From: Arthrobacter frigidicola
Lineage (GTDB): Bacteria > Actinomycetota > Actinomycetes > Actinomycetales > Micrococcaceae
DNA length: 64,000 nt
Direction of reading: 5' to 3'
Assembly (NCBI GenBank): GCA_003602285.1
Contig: QZVU01000006.1
Span: 124,001-188,000 of the forward strand
A model generated the notes under the pieces. That model ran no database searches and was not told the origin of the DNA. It saw only the letters and a program-made list of their open reading frames with translations. Shown one piece after another: positions 57,679 through 64,000 of the stretch. Both the position numbers and the translations under genes were made by a program. The stretch's first letter is position 1. Every line of letters starts with the position of its first letter.

Positions 57679-58608
57679 ATGTCACAGTCCACCGAACCGT
57701 CAGCGCCCGTCGAGGCTGCTCCCGGCCATCACATGGCTGCGGAATTGGCTTCCCAGCCCGATCTCTGGGAGCAGGCAATAGCCCAGACCGGGTCCGAGCG
57801 GCTGCTGCCGGCCGACGGCCGCAGGGTCGCAGTGATCGGATGCGGAACTTCATGGTTCATGGCCCAGGCCTACGCTGCAGCCCGCGAAGCTGCCGGCAAG
57901 GGGGAAACCGACGCCTTCGCCGCCTCGGAGGCCTCGGTGCTGGCCACCCGATCCTATGACTCGATCGTCGCCATCACGCGCTCAGGCACGACGAGTGAAG
58001 TTCTGTCCGTGCTCAGCCAGGTCAAGGGACGCACTCCGACAGTTGTCCTCCTGGGCGATACCGGCTCGCCGGCAACCGGGCTGGCGGATGCCGTCGTCGG
58101 CCTGCCCTACGCCGACGAGTCATCGGTCGTCCAGACCCGTTTCGCGACGACCGCCCTCGTCTACCTCCTGACGACGCTGGGCGAGGACCTCACCAGCGCC
58201 GTGGCGGATGCCCGGAGCGTGCTGCAGGGCGCCACGGACCGGGAACTGCTCGACGCGGAGCAGTTCAGCTTCCTCGGCACCGGCTGGACGGTGGGCCTGG
58301 CCCACGAAGCCGCGCTCAAGATGCGGGAGGGCGTCCAGGGCTGGACCGAGTCCTACCCCGCCATGGAATACCGCCACGGCCCCATCGCCATCGCCGCTCC
58401 CGGACGGGTCACCTGGTCATTTGGCGACGCACCCGCTGGGTTGGACGCCGAGGTCGCCGCCACCGGGGCGTCGTTCATCAACTCGGGGCTCCACCCGCTC
58501 GCTGAGCTGGTGCGGGTGCACAAGGTGACGCTTGAACGCGCCCTGGCCCGCGGCCTGAACCCCGATGTGCCGCGCAACCTTTCCCGCTCCGTCATCCTCG
58601 AAGGCTGA
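57679..58608 (+). CDS. SIS-domain sugar isomerase/deaminase (AgaS-like)
   Basis: A 309-residue two-SIS-domain protein. MAAELASQPDLWEQAI begins like AgaS/GlmS isomerase domains; GCGTSWFMAQAY and TRSGTTSEVLS are the sugar-phosphate loops; TESYPAMEYRHGPIAIA is the C-terminal catalytic motif. It would convert galactosamine-6-phosphate to tagatose-6-phosphate with loss of ammonia. GAAGGAG precedes the start. It heads the operon with a ROK kinase, PfkB kinase and class II aldolase. Confidence 0.85.
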   Translation: MSQSTEPSAPVEAAPGHHMAAELASQPDLWEQAIAQTGSERLLPADGRRVAVIGCGTSWFMAQAYAAAREAAGKGETDAFAASEASVLATRSYDSIVAITRSGTTSEVLSVLSQVKGRTPTVVLLGDTGSPATGLADAVVGLPYADESSVVQTRFATTALVYLLTTLGEDLTSAVADARSVLQGATDRELLDAEQFSFLGTGWTVGLAHEAALKMREGVQGWTESYPAMEYRHGPIAIAAPGRVTWSFGDAPAGLDAEVAATGASFINSGLHPLAELVRVHKVTLERALARGLNPDVPRNLSRSVILEG

Positions 58609-58614
58609 GTTTCG

Positions 58615-59637
58615 GTGAGGGGTGGGGGAAGCGCCAGCACCGGTCCTGGCACCTGGGGCGGTCCGCAGTCGGGGCTGCCGGCGGATCCGGTGACGGGACC
58701 CGGCGCAGGTAGCGGGGAGCCTCCAGCCCGCGCGGTCCTTGCCTTCGACGTCGGCGGGACCGACATGAAGGCAGCCCTTGTTGACGATGCGGGCCGGCTC
58801 CACTCCCTCCTGCGCATCCCCACGCCCCGGGACGGGCAGTTCCCCGGGGATGTCGTCGTCGCAAAGGTCGCCGCACTGACCGAAAACTACCGCGCCGAAT
58901 ATCCCGGGTGTGCCATCGAGTCGATCGGCCTCGTTGTGCCCGGTCTCGTCGATGAAGAGGCAGGCATCGGTCGAATGTCAGCCAATCTTGGCTGGCGGGA
59001 CTATCCCTTCGGGGAGCACCTCACCCGCGCCACAGGCCTTCCTGTGGCATTCGGGCACGACGTGAGCATCGCCGGGGAGGCCGAGATGCGCGCCGGCGCC
59101 GGGCGCGGCCTGCGCGACGTCGTCGTGATGGTCATCGGCACCGGAATAGCCGGTGCGGTGTTCTGCGAAGGTCAGCGGGTTCGCGCCGGAGGGTATGCCG
59201 GGGAGATCGGTCACGCCGAGGTCCCCGGAGGGACCGAGTGCCCCTGCGGGGCGTTCGGTTGCCTCGAAACCATCGGCTCCGCAGGTGCCATCACGAGGCG
59301 GTACAACGCCCTCTCGGGGAAGGCCGCGGCAGGGGCGGAGACCGTCCTGACGGCGGCGCGGAGCGGAGACCCGCACGCGGTGCAGGTCTGGGACGACGCG
59401 GTGAATGCGCTTGCCTTCAGCATCTGCCAGCTCACAGCCATCCTGGGCACCGAAGCCGTCATCCTCGGCGGGGGGCTCGCGCAGGCCGGCCCGGCACTGG
59501 TCGAGCCCCTCCAGTCCCGGGTCGAATCGAGGCTGTCCTTCCTGCGGACACCCAAGATTCTCACCTCGGTCCTTGGCCAGGACGCAGGCCTCATCGGCGC
59601 AGGACTGCGGGCCCGGGACCTGGTGGCCAGGCCATGA
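58615..59637 (+). CDS. ROK-family sugar kinase (amino-sugar kinase)
   Basis: A 340-residue ROK kinase. AFDVGGTDMKAALVD is the ATP motif, GHDVSIAGEAEMRAG precedes the zinc motif ECPCGAFGCLE with GYAGEIGHAEV, and AVILGGGLAQAG ends the fold. There is no DNA-binding domain, so it is an enzyme: presumably it phosphorylates the imported amino sugar. The GTG at 58615 follows the SIS stop closely; the first 35 residues are low-complexity, so the true start may be downstream. It overlaps the next gene by ATGA. Confidence 0.83.
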   Translation: MRGGGSASTGPGTWGGPQSGLPADPVTGPGAGSGEPPARAVLAFDVGGTDMKAALVDDAGRLHSLLRIPTPRDGQFPGDVVVAKVAALTENYRAEYPGCAIESIGLVVPGLVDEEAGIGRMSANLGWRDYPFGEHLTRATGLPVAFGHDVSIAGEAEMRAGAGRGLRDVVVMVIGTGIAGAVFCEGQRVRAGGYAGEIGHAEVPGGTECPCGAFGCLETIGSAGAITRRYNALSGKAAAGAETVLTAARSGDPHAVQVWDDAVNALAFSICQLTAILGTEAVILGGGLAQAGPALVEPLQSRVESRLSFLRTPKILTSVLGQDAGLIGAGLRARDLVARP

Positions 59638-60650
59638 CAGGGCCGCCTCCTGCGGGCACGGTGGGAACCGTCGTCACGGTGACCCCGAATCCAGCCCTCG
59701 ACGAGACCTACACCGTGCCGGCCATCGTCCTGGGGACCACCCACCGCGTTGCGGCACCGGCTGTAAGGGCGGGAGGGAAGGGCGTCAATGTCTCCCGGGT
59801 CCTGCACCAGCAGGGCTATCCGACGCTCGCCCTGGCGGCTGTCGGCGGATCAACAGGCGAGCAGTACACCGCCGAGCTCGCCTTAAGCGGCATCCCCTCG
59901 GTCCTCGAGCCGGCCACCGCCTCCACCCGCCGCAGCCTTGCCTTCCACGATTCGACGGCCGGCAGCACAAGCCTGTTCAACGAGACCGGCAACGCACTCG
60001 ACGCGGCGGAGTGGGCCCGGCTGTGGGCCCGGATTGACGATGCCCTCCCCGGTGCGGGCTGCGTCGTCGGCTCGGGAAGCCTCCCTCCGGGGGCGCCGAC
60101 CGACTTCTACGCGGCCTTGGTGCGCCGGTGTGCCGAGGCCGGAGTTCCCTGCATCATCGACACCTCCGGCCCGGGACTGCTCCGGGCCGCCGCAGCCGGC
60201 GCAGACCTGCTGAAGCCCAATGCGGGAGAACTCCGCGAGGCGACGAGGGAACCTGATCCGGTCCGCGGCGCACGGCTCCTGCTCGGACTCGGAGCGCGCC
60301 GTGTCTTCGTCAGCTGCGGTGAGGATGGAATGCTCGCGTTAACGGCCGACGCGCCCGACGGCCACCTCCGCGCCGCCCTCCCGGAGCCGCTGCACGGGAA
60401 CGCCACCGGCGCCGGCGATGCGGCCGTTGCGGCCCTGGCGACACTGCTCGCAGCCGGATCGGGGGATGTTTCGGAAATGCTCCGCCGGGCCACCGCCTGG
60501 TCGGCGGCAGCGGTGCTCATGCCGACGGCCGGTGACATTCACCCAGATCACGTCCGTCTGGCCGGCGAGGTCTCGGTCACCCGGCACGACGACGCCGCGC
60601 CCACCGGGCGAAGCACCCCGGGCACGAAACCCGCTGGAAAGGAATCCTGA
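59634..60650 (+). CDS. PfkB-family hexose-phosphate kinase (tagatose-6-P/fructose-1-P kinase-like)
   Basis: A 338-residue ribokinase-like kinase of the LacC/FruK subclass. TVTPNPALDETY starts it, GGKGVNVSRVLHQQG is the sugar-binding signature, and HGNATGAGDAAVAAL contains the catalytic aspartate and anion hole. Expected role: tagatose-6-phosphate to tagatose-1,6-bisphosphate. Coupled by ATGA to the ROK kinase and by a one-base overlap to the aldolase. Confidence 0.86.
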   Translation: MTGPPPAGTVGTVVTVTPNPALDETYTVPAIVLGTTHRVAAPAVRAGGKGVNVSRVLHQQGYPTLALAAVGGSTGEQYTAELALSGIPSVLEPATASTRRSLAFHDSTAGSTSLFNETGNALDAAEWARLWARIDDALPGAGCVVGSGSLPPGAPTDFYAALVRRCAEAGVPCIIDTSGPGLLRAAAAGADLLKPNAGELREATREPDPVRGARLLLGLGARRVFVSCGEDGMLALTADAPDGHLRAALPEPLHGNATGAGDAAVAALATLLAAGSGDVSEMLRRATAWSAAAVLMPTAGDIHPDHVRLAGEVSVTRHDDAAPTGRSTPGTKPAGKES

Positions 60651-61498
60651 TGGGCCTGACCCCCACACGCGAGATCCTCGATGCCGCCTTCGCCGCGGGC
60701 ACCGGAATCGGCGGGTTCAACGTGCTGCACCTTGAGACCGCCGAGGCGATTGTCGAAGGCGCCGAGGCAGCGGGGCTCCCGGTGATCCTCCAGATCTCGC
60801 AGAACTGCGCGGACTACCACGGCGCGCTCGCGCCCCTCGCCCTCGCCTGCCGTGCCGTCGCTGCGGGAGCCCGGGTGCCGGTGGCACTCCACCTCGACCA
60901 TGCCGAGGACGAACGGCTCGTCGACGAGGCCATCGAGCTGGGCTTCGGGTCGGTGATGTACGACGGGTCACCCCTCCCCTACGCCGAGAATGTACGATCC
61001 ACGGCCCGGGTGGCACGGCGGGCCCGCGACGCCGGTGTGCTGGTGGAGGCGGAGCTGGGACGGATCGGCGGCAAGGACGGCGCCCACGCACCCGGCGTCC
61101 GCACCGATCCGGGCGAGGCGCGCAGCTTCGTCGCGGCGACAGGGGTCGACGCCCTCGCGGTTGCGGTCGGATCCTCCCACGCCATGACCGAGCGGACCGC
61201 GTCCCTGGATGTCGACCTCGTGCGGGAACTGCGCGCGGTGCTTGAGGTTCCGCTCGTGCTTCACGGATCCTCGGGCGTTCCCGACGAGGCGCTCGTCGCT
61301 GCGGTCAAGGCCGGCATGACGAAGATCAACGTCTCGACCCACCTCAACGGCTTCTTCACCCGGGCGGTGCGCGGGGTCCTCGAGGAGCAGCCGAACCTTG
61401 TTGACTCGCGGCACTACCTCGGTGCCGGACGGCGGGCCTTAGCGCCCGAGGCGGCGCGGCTCCTGCGGCTGCTTGCCCTCGAAGCGGGCGGGAGCTGA
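60650..61498 (+). CDS. Class II tagatose/fructose-bisphosphate aldolase (KbaY/GatY-like)
   Basis: A 282-residue zinc aldolase. Zinc ligands are in VALHLDHAEDERL and HGSSGVPDEAL, DGSPLPYAENVRSTA and GKDGAHAPGVRTDP form the catalytic loop and KINVSTHLN the phosphate site. It cleaves tagatose-1,6-bisphosphate (or fructose-1,6-bisphosphate) to triose phosphates. The start shares one base with the PfkB stop (TGATG). The DeoR gene begins 3 nt after its stop. Confidence 0.88.
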   Translation: MGLTPTREILDAAFAAGTGIGGFNVLHLETAEAIVEGAEAAGLPVILQISQNCADYHGALAPLALACRAVAAGARVPVALHLDHAEDERLVDEAIELGFGSVMYDGSPLPYAENVRSTARVARRARDAGVLVEAELGRIGGKDGAHAPGVRTDPGEARSFVAATGVDALAVAVGSSHAMTERTASLDVDLVRELRAVLEVPLVLHGSSGVPDEALVAAVKAGMTKINVSTHLNGFFTRAVRGVLEEQPNLVDSRHYLGAGRRALAPEAARLLRLLALEAGGS

Positions 61499-61501
61499 AC
61501 G

Positions 61502-62299
61502 ATGGAAAAGACCGAGCGGCTCAACGCGATCCTCGACCTGCTCGCCGCCGACGGCCACGTGCAGGTCGAAGACATCGTCCGCGAGCTGAAGGTATCCCCC
61601 GCCACGGCCCGCAGGGACCTGGACAGCCTCGCCGCCCAACGCCTGCTCACCCGGACCCGCGGTGGCGCCACCATGGAGTCGGTCGCCTACGACCTTCCCA
61701 CCCGTTACAACCGCGACGACCACACGGCCCAGAAGCAGGCCATCGCCCAGGCCGCCAGCGCCCTGGTTCCTAAGGGAGCGGTGATCGGGCTCTGCGGTGG
61801 CACCACAAGCACCGCCATCGCCCAGGCCCTGGGAATGCGGCCCGACCTGCTCGAGCCCTCGAACAAGCCGACCCTCACCGTGGTGACGAACGCCATCAAT
61901 ATCGCGGTGCAGCTCGTGGTGCGGCCGAACATCCGCATTATGGTCACCGGCGGAGTGGTGAATCCGCGCTCCTACGAGCTGGTGGGCCCGTACACCGACG
62001 TGATCCTGCAGCGGGTCGCACTGGACCTCGCCTTCGTCGGGGTGAACGGCCTTGATCCGGAAATCGGCCCCACCGTCAACGACGAGGGCGAAGCGGCGGT
62101 CAACGCCCTGATGGCCCGCCGCGCCTCCGACACCTACATCGTCGCCGACTCGTCGAAAATCGGGATGCGGAGCTTCGCGACAATGACCGGTTACGTCTTC
62201 AACAATCTCATCACCGACAGCGGCATCACCGCCGCCCAGAAGAAAGCGTTTGAAGCCGGCGGCACCAAGGTGCTCGTCGCCCCGCCCGCCCCGCTCTGA
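61502..62299 (+). CDS. DeoR-family transcriptional regulator
   Basis: A 265-residue regulator. The helix-turn-helix reads VQVEDIVRELKVSPATARRDLDSLAAQRLLTRTRGGA (about 20-55). The sugar-phosphate-sensing domain contains IGLCGGTTSTAIAQAL and MVTGGVVNPRSYELVGP. GAGCTGAACG is the weak upstream ribosome site. It lies in the operon that it probably represses, with tagatose-6-phosphate or a related sugar phosphate as the likely effector. Confidence 0.9.
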   Translation: MEKTERLNAILDLLAADGHVQVEDIVRELKVSPATARRDLDSLAAQRLLTRTRGGATMESVAYDLPTRYNRDDHTAQKQAIAQAASALVPKGAVIGLCGGTTSTAIAQALGMRPDLLEPSNKPTLTVVTNAINIAVQLVVRPNIRIMVTGGVVNPRSYELVGPYTDVILQRVALDLAFVGVNGLDPEIGPTVNDEGEAAVNALMARRASDTYIVADSSKIGMRSFATMTGYVFNNLITDSGITAAQKKAFEAGGTKVLVAPPAPL

Positions 62300-62334
62300 C
62301 CGACACCCGAATCCGCCGTAACGATTGGCCCACC

Positions 62335-63114
62335 ATGCGCATCGTCATCCTCGAAACTGCCGCCGACATCGGCGGGTACGCCAGCGACCGCATCCTCAAG
62401 CGGCTAGCCGCCGGAACGCTCCGCACCCTCGGGGTGGCAACGGGATCCTCGCCGCTGTCCCTCTACAAGGAACTCGAGCGAAGGTGGACACCGGCGCTGG
62501 GCGCGCTGAACGCGTTCGCGCTCGATGAGTACGTCGGGCTGCCTCCGGGCCACCCCGAAAGCTACGCCTCGGTGATCCGGCGGGAGGTCACCGACCGGCT
62601 CAAGCTCGACCCCGCGAAGGTGCACGTGCCGCAGGGCAACGCGCCGGACCTGGCGGCGGCCTGCGCCGAATTCGAGGCAGCCATCGCTGCCGCCGGCGGC
62701 ATCGACCTGCAGATCCTTGGGATTGGACGCAACGGGCACATCGGCTTCAACGAGCCGACCTCCTCCCTTGCCTCCCGGACCCGCGTTAAGACCCTGATGT
62801 CCGCCACCCGGGTCGACAATTCGCGGTTCTTCACGGGCGAACACCAGGTGCCGCGCCACTGCGTGACCCAAGGGCTCGGCACCATCCTCGAGGCACGGGA
62901 GGTGCTCCTCGTGGCACAGGGGACGGCCAAGGCTGAGGCGATCGCCCGGGCGGTCGAGGGACCGGTGTCGAGCATGTGCCCCGCGTCGGTGCTGCAGCTG
63001 CACCCGCGGGCCACCCTGGTCATCGACGAGGAAGCAGCCCAGCAGCTCACGCTGCGTGAGTACTACCGCTATGTGCAGGAGAACCCGGTCGAGGACGTGA
63101 CCGGGGCTCCCTGA
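62335..63114 (+). CDS. nagB: Glucosamine-6-phosphate deaminase
   Basis: A 259-residue isomerase-deaminase. LGVATGSSPLSLYKEL, FALDEYVGLPPGHPESYASVIRREV, GIGRNGHIGFNEPTSSLASRTRVKTL and GTAKAEAIARAVEGPVSS are the sugar-phosphate and catalytic motifs (Asp, His, Glu all present). It would act on glucosamine-6-phosphate, giving the locus a second amino-sugar entry point. The start at 62335 is separated by 35 nt from the DeoR stop. Confidence 0.93.
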   Translation: MRIVILETAADIGGYASDRILKRLAAGTLRTLGVATGSSPLSLYKELERRWTPALGALNAFALDEYVGLPPGHPESYASVIRREVTDRLKLDPAKVHVPQGNAPDLAAACAEFEAAIAAAGGIDLQILGIGRNGHIGFNEPTSSLASRTRVKTLMSATRVDNSRFFTGEHQVPRHCVTQGLGTILEAREVLLVAQGTAKAEAIARAVEGPVSSMCPASVLQLHPRATLVIDEEAAQQLTLREYYRYVQENPVEDVTGAP

Positions 63115-63146
63115 ACCCCCAAAAACACCGGGCCTCCCCAAAAGAA

Positions 63147-63178
63147 GGTCCGGGCGCTCGGGCAGGAGCGCCGGGACC
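63147..63178 (+). terminator. Hairpin terminator after nagB
   Basis: GGTCCGGGCGCTC (63147-63159) pairs with GAGCGCCGGGACC (63166-63178) with one mismatch. Confidence 0.6.
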
Positions 63179-63215
63179 GGGTGCCGGGAAGGGTGCCCCG
63201 GCTGGGCAAAACAAC

Positions 63216-63221
63216 TACCCT
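63216..63221 (+). promoter_or_regulatory. -10 box before the RibD-C gene (leaderless)
   Basis: TACCCT ends 6 nt before the ATG at 63228. No clear -35. Confidence 0.4.
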
Positions 63222-63227
63222 GCTGTC

Positions 63228-63782
63228 ATGCCGCGCGTCATTTACAACACCGCCACCTCGTTCAATGGGTTCATCGCCGATGAGTCCAACTCGCTTGACT
63301 GGCTCTTCGCCGTAGAAGCCCCCGAACCGGCCGTCCATAAACGGTTCCTCTCCGGCATCGGCGTGCTGGTCCAGGGCTCGACAACCTACGAATGGGTTCT
63401 CCGGGAGGAGAATCTGCTGGAGGCACCCGAGAAGTGGCCGACCTATTTCGGACCCCGACCGACCTTCGTTTTCACCTCCCGTACCCTGCCCGTTCCGGAG
63501 GGAGCGGACGTCCGCTTCGTCAGCGGGGCGGTTGACACGGTGATTGAGCGTCTGACCGAGGCAGCCGGAGACCGGGACATCTGGATTGTCGGCGGCGGCG
63601 ACCTCGCCGGGCAGTTCCTCGACAGCGGGCATCTCGACGAAATCCAGCTTTCGGTGGCCCCTGCAGCTTTGACCGGCGGCGCTCCGCTGTTTCCCCGACG
63701 GGTCAATCCGGACGCCCTGGTGCTGAAGGAAGCGACCCAGCAGGGGCAGTTCGCCCAACTCATCTACGAGGTGAGACGGTAA
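63228..63782 (+). CDS. Dihydrofolate-reductase-like (RibD-C) protein
   Basis: A 184-residue stand-alone reductase of the RibD C-terminal family. VIYNTATSFNGFIADESNSLDWLF opens it; GSTTYEWVLREE, FVFTSRTLPVPEGADVRFVSG and IWIVGGGDLAGQFLDSGHLDEIQLSVAPAALTGGAPLFP are diagnostic. A second family member is at 10204, but the two are not closely similar. Likely leaderless transcript. Substrate unknown. Confidence 0.85.
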   Translation: MPRVIYNTATSFNGFIADESNSLDWLFAVEAPEPAVHKRFLSGIGVLVQGSTTYEWVLREENLLEAPEKWPTYFGPRPTFVFTSRTLPVPEGADVRFVSGAVDTVIERLTEAAGDRDIWIVGGGDLAGQFLDSGHLDEIQLSVAPAALTGGAPLFPRRVNPDALVLKEATQQGQFAQLIYEVRR

Positions 63783-63807
63783 GGCCGACGCCTGGATTCC
63801 CGACGAT

Positions 63808-63870
63808 CAGGCGACATCGTCAGTCAGCCAGGCGACGTCAGTCAGGCGAGGTCAGTCAGGCGAGGTCGCG
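63808..63870. repeat. Short tandem repeats over a gene 3' end
   Basis: CAGGCGACGTCAGT (63829), CAGGCGAGGTCAGT (63843) and CAGGCGAGGTCGCG (63857) follow in tandem, after a looser related unit from 63808. The last two span the stop of the partial gene at 63856. Confidence 0.75.
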
Positions 63871-64000
63871 GTGGGCCTTCCGGAGGTCGCGCATGGCCGA
63901 GGCTACAACGGCGGCCCGCTCGGCGCCGAGGATATCGACGTAGATGGAGCGCACGACGTCGGCCACAAGACGATGGAGGCCGGCGGCTATCTCCTCGCCC
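63856..64000 (-). CDS. 3' end of an unidentified gene, start beyond window
   Basis: The minus strand is open from the window edge to TGA at 63856, giving 48 codons with typical GC3 usage. The residues read GEEIAAGLHRLVADVVRSIY, then VDILGAERAAVVASAMRDLR and KAHRDLA. It is amphipathic helical. I do not recognise the family. It is real by codon use but lacks enough sequence for a name. Confidence 0.55.
   Translation of the reverse strand, partial: GEEIAAGLHRLVADVVRSIYVDILGAERAAVVASAMRDLRKAHRDLA

Overview
The window is high-GC, densely coding actinobacterial chromosome, most likely from a Micrococcales (Arthrobacter-like) organism. The evidence is the strong GC3 codon bias, frequent GTG starts, several promoters whose -10 box sits 6-7 nt before the start codon (leaderless transcripts), a DUF222/HNH endonuclease of the 13E12 type, an ECF42-type sigma factor with its DGPF partner, and sugar ABC cassettes without their own ATPase. 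No rRNA, tRNA, CRISPR array, phage or complete insertion sequence was seen. Species is not identifiable from this window alone.

Region by region: 1-438 is the start of a urate-pathway uraD gene running off the left edge. 657-11988 is a redox/electrophile-stress block: a TetR regulator, a DsbA-like oxidoreductase, two Rossmann F420/NADP-type reductases, a SnoaL-like protein, an MFS exporter, an SDR with a divergent XRE regulator, an AAA+ CbbX-like ATPase, AraC and dihydrofolate-reductase-like genes, and an Old Yellow Enzyme. Two 3'-end gene remnants in this block show an old segmental duplication. 12929-17198 is a 5-oxoproline operon (pxpA, biotin carrier, biotin carboxylase, pxpB, pxpC). 17226-23872 is a LacI regulator divergent from an asparaginase, a polysaccharide-deacetylase/imidase-type hydrolase, an MHS-type MFS transporter, two SDRs and a small CxxC protein, with a palindromic LacI-type operator on the promoter. 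23911-27905 holds a DHA2 drug exporter, a CPBP protease and an ArsR/SRPBCC pair. 28149-29951 is the DUF222-HNH gene, with a LexA-type box and twelve 15-bp repeats.

30362-38344 is the most interesting unit: a complete ABC importer with its own ATPase, a GH63 enzyme closely resembling glucosylglycerate hydrolase, a glycerate kinase and a ROK regulator, nearly all translationally coupled. Together they would import glucosylglycerate (or mannosylglycerate), split it to hexose and glycerate, and feed the glycerate to glycolysis. 38382-41486 holds small metabolic genes and an XRE-TPR regulator. 41557-49171 is a LacI-controlled beta-glycoside system (GH2, ABC importer without ATPase, aldose epimerase). 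49290-53983 holds a YdeP-type molybdo-oxidoreductase, the DGPF/ECF42 pair and a DUF6457 gene.

54088-63114 is an amino-sugar system. A minus-strand ABC importer faces a plus-strand operon of SIS isomerase, ROK kinase, PfkB kinase, class II aldolase, DeoR regulator and NagB. This is the enzyme set expected for galactosamine/N-acetylgalactosamine through tagatose phosphates. The window ends with a second RibD-C reductase and the 3' end of an unidentified gene.
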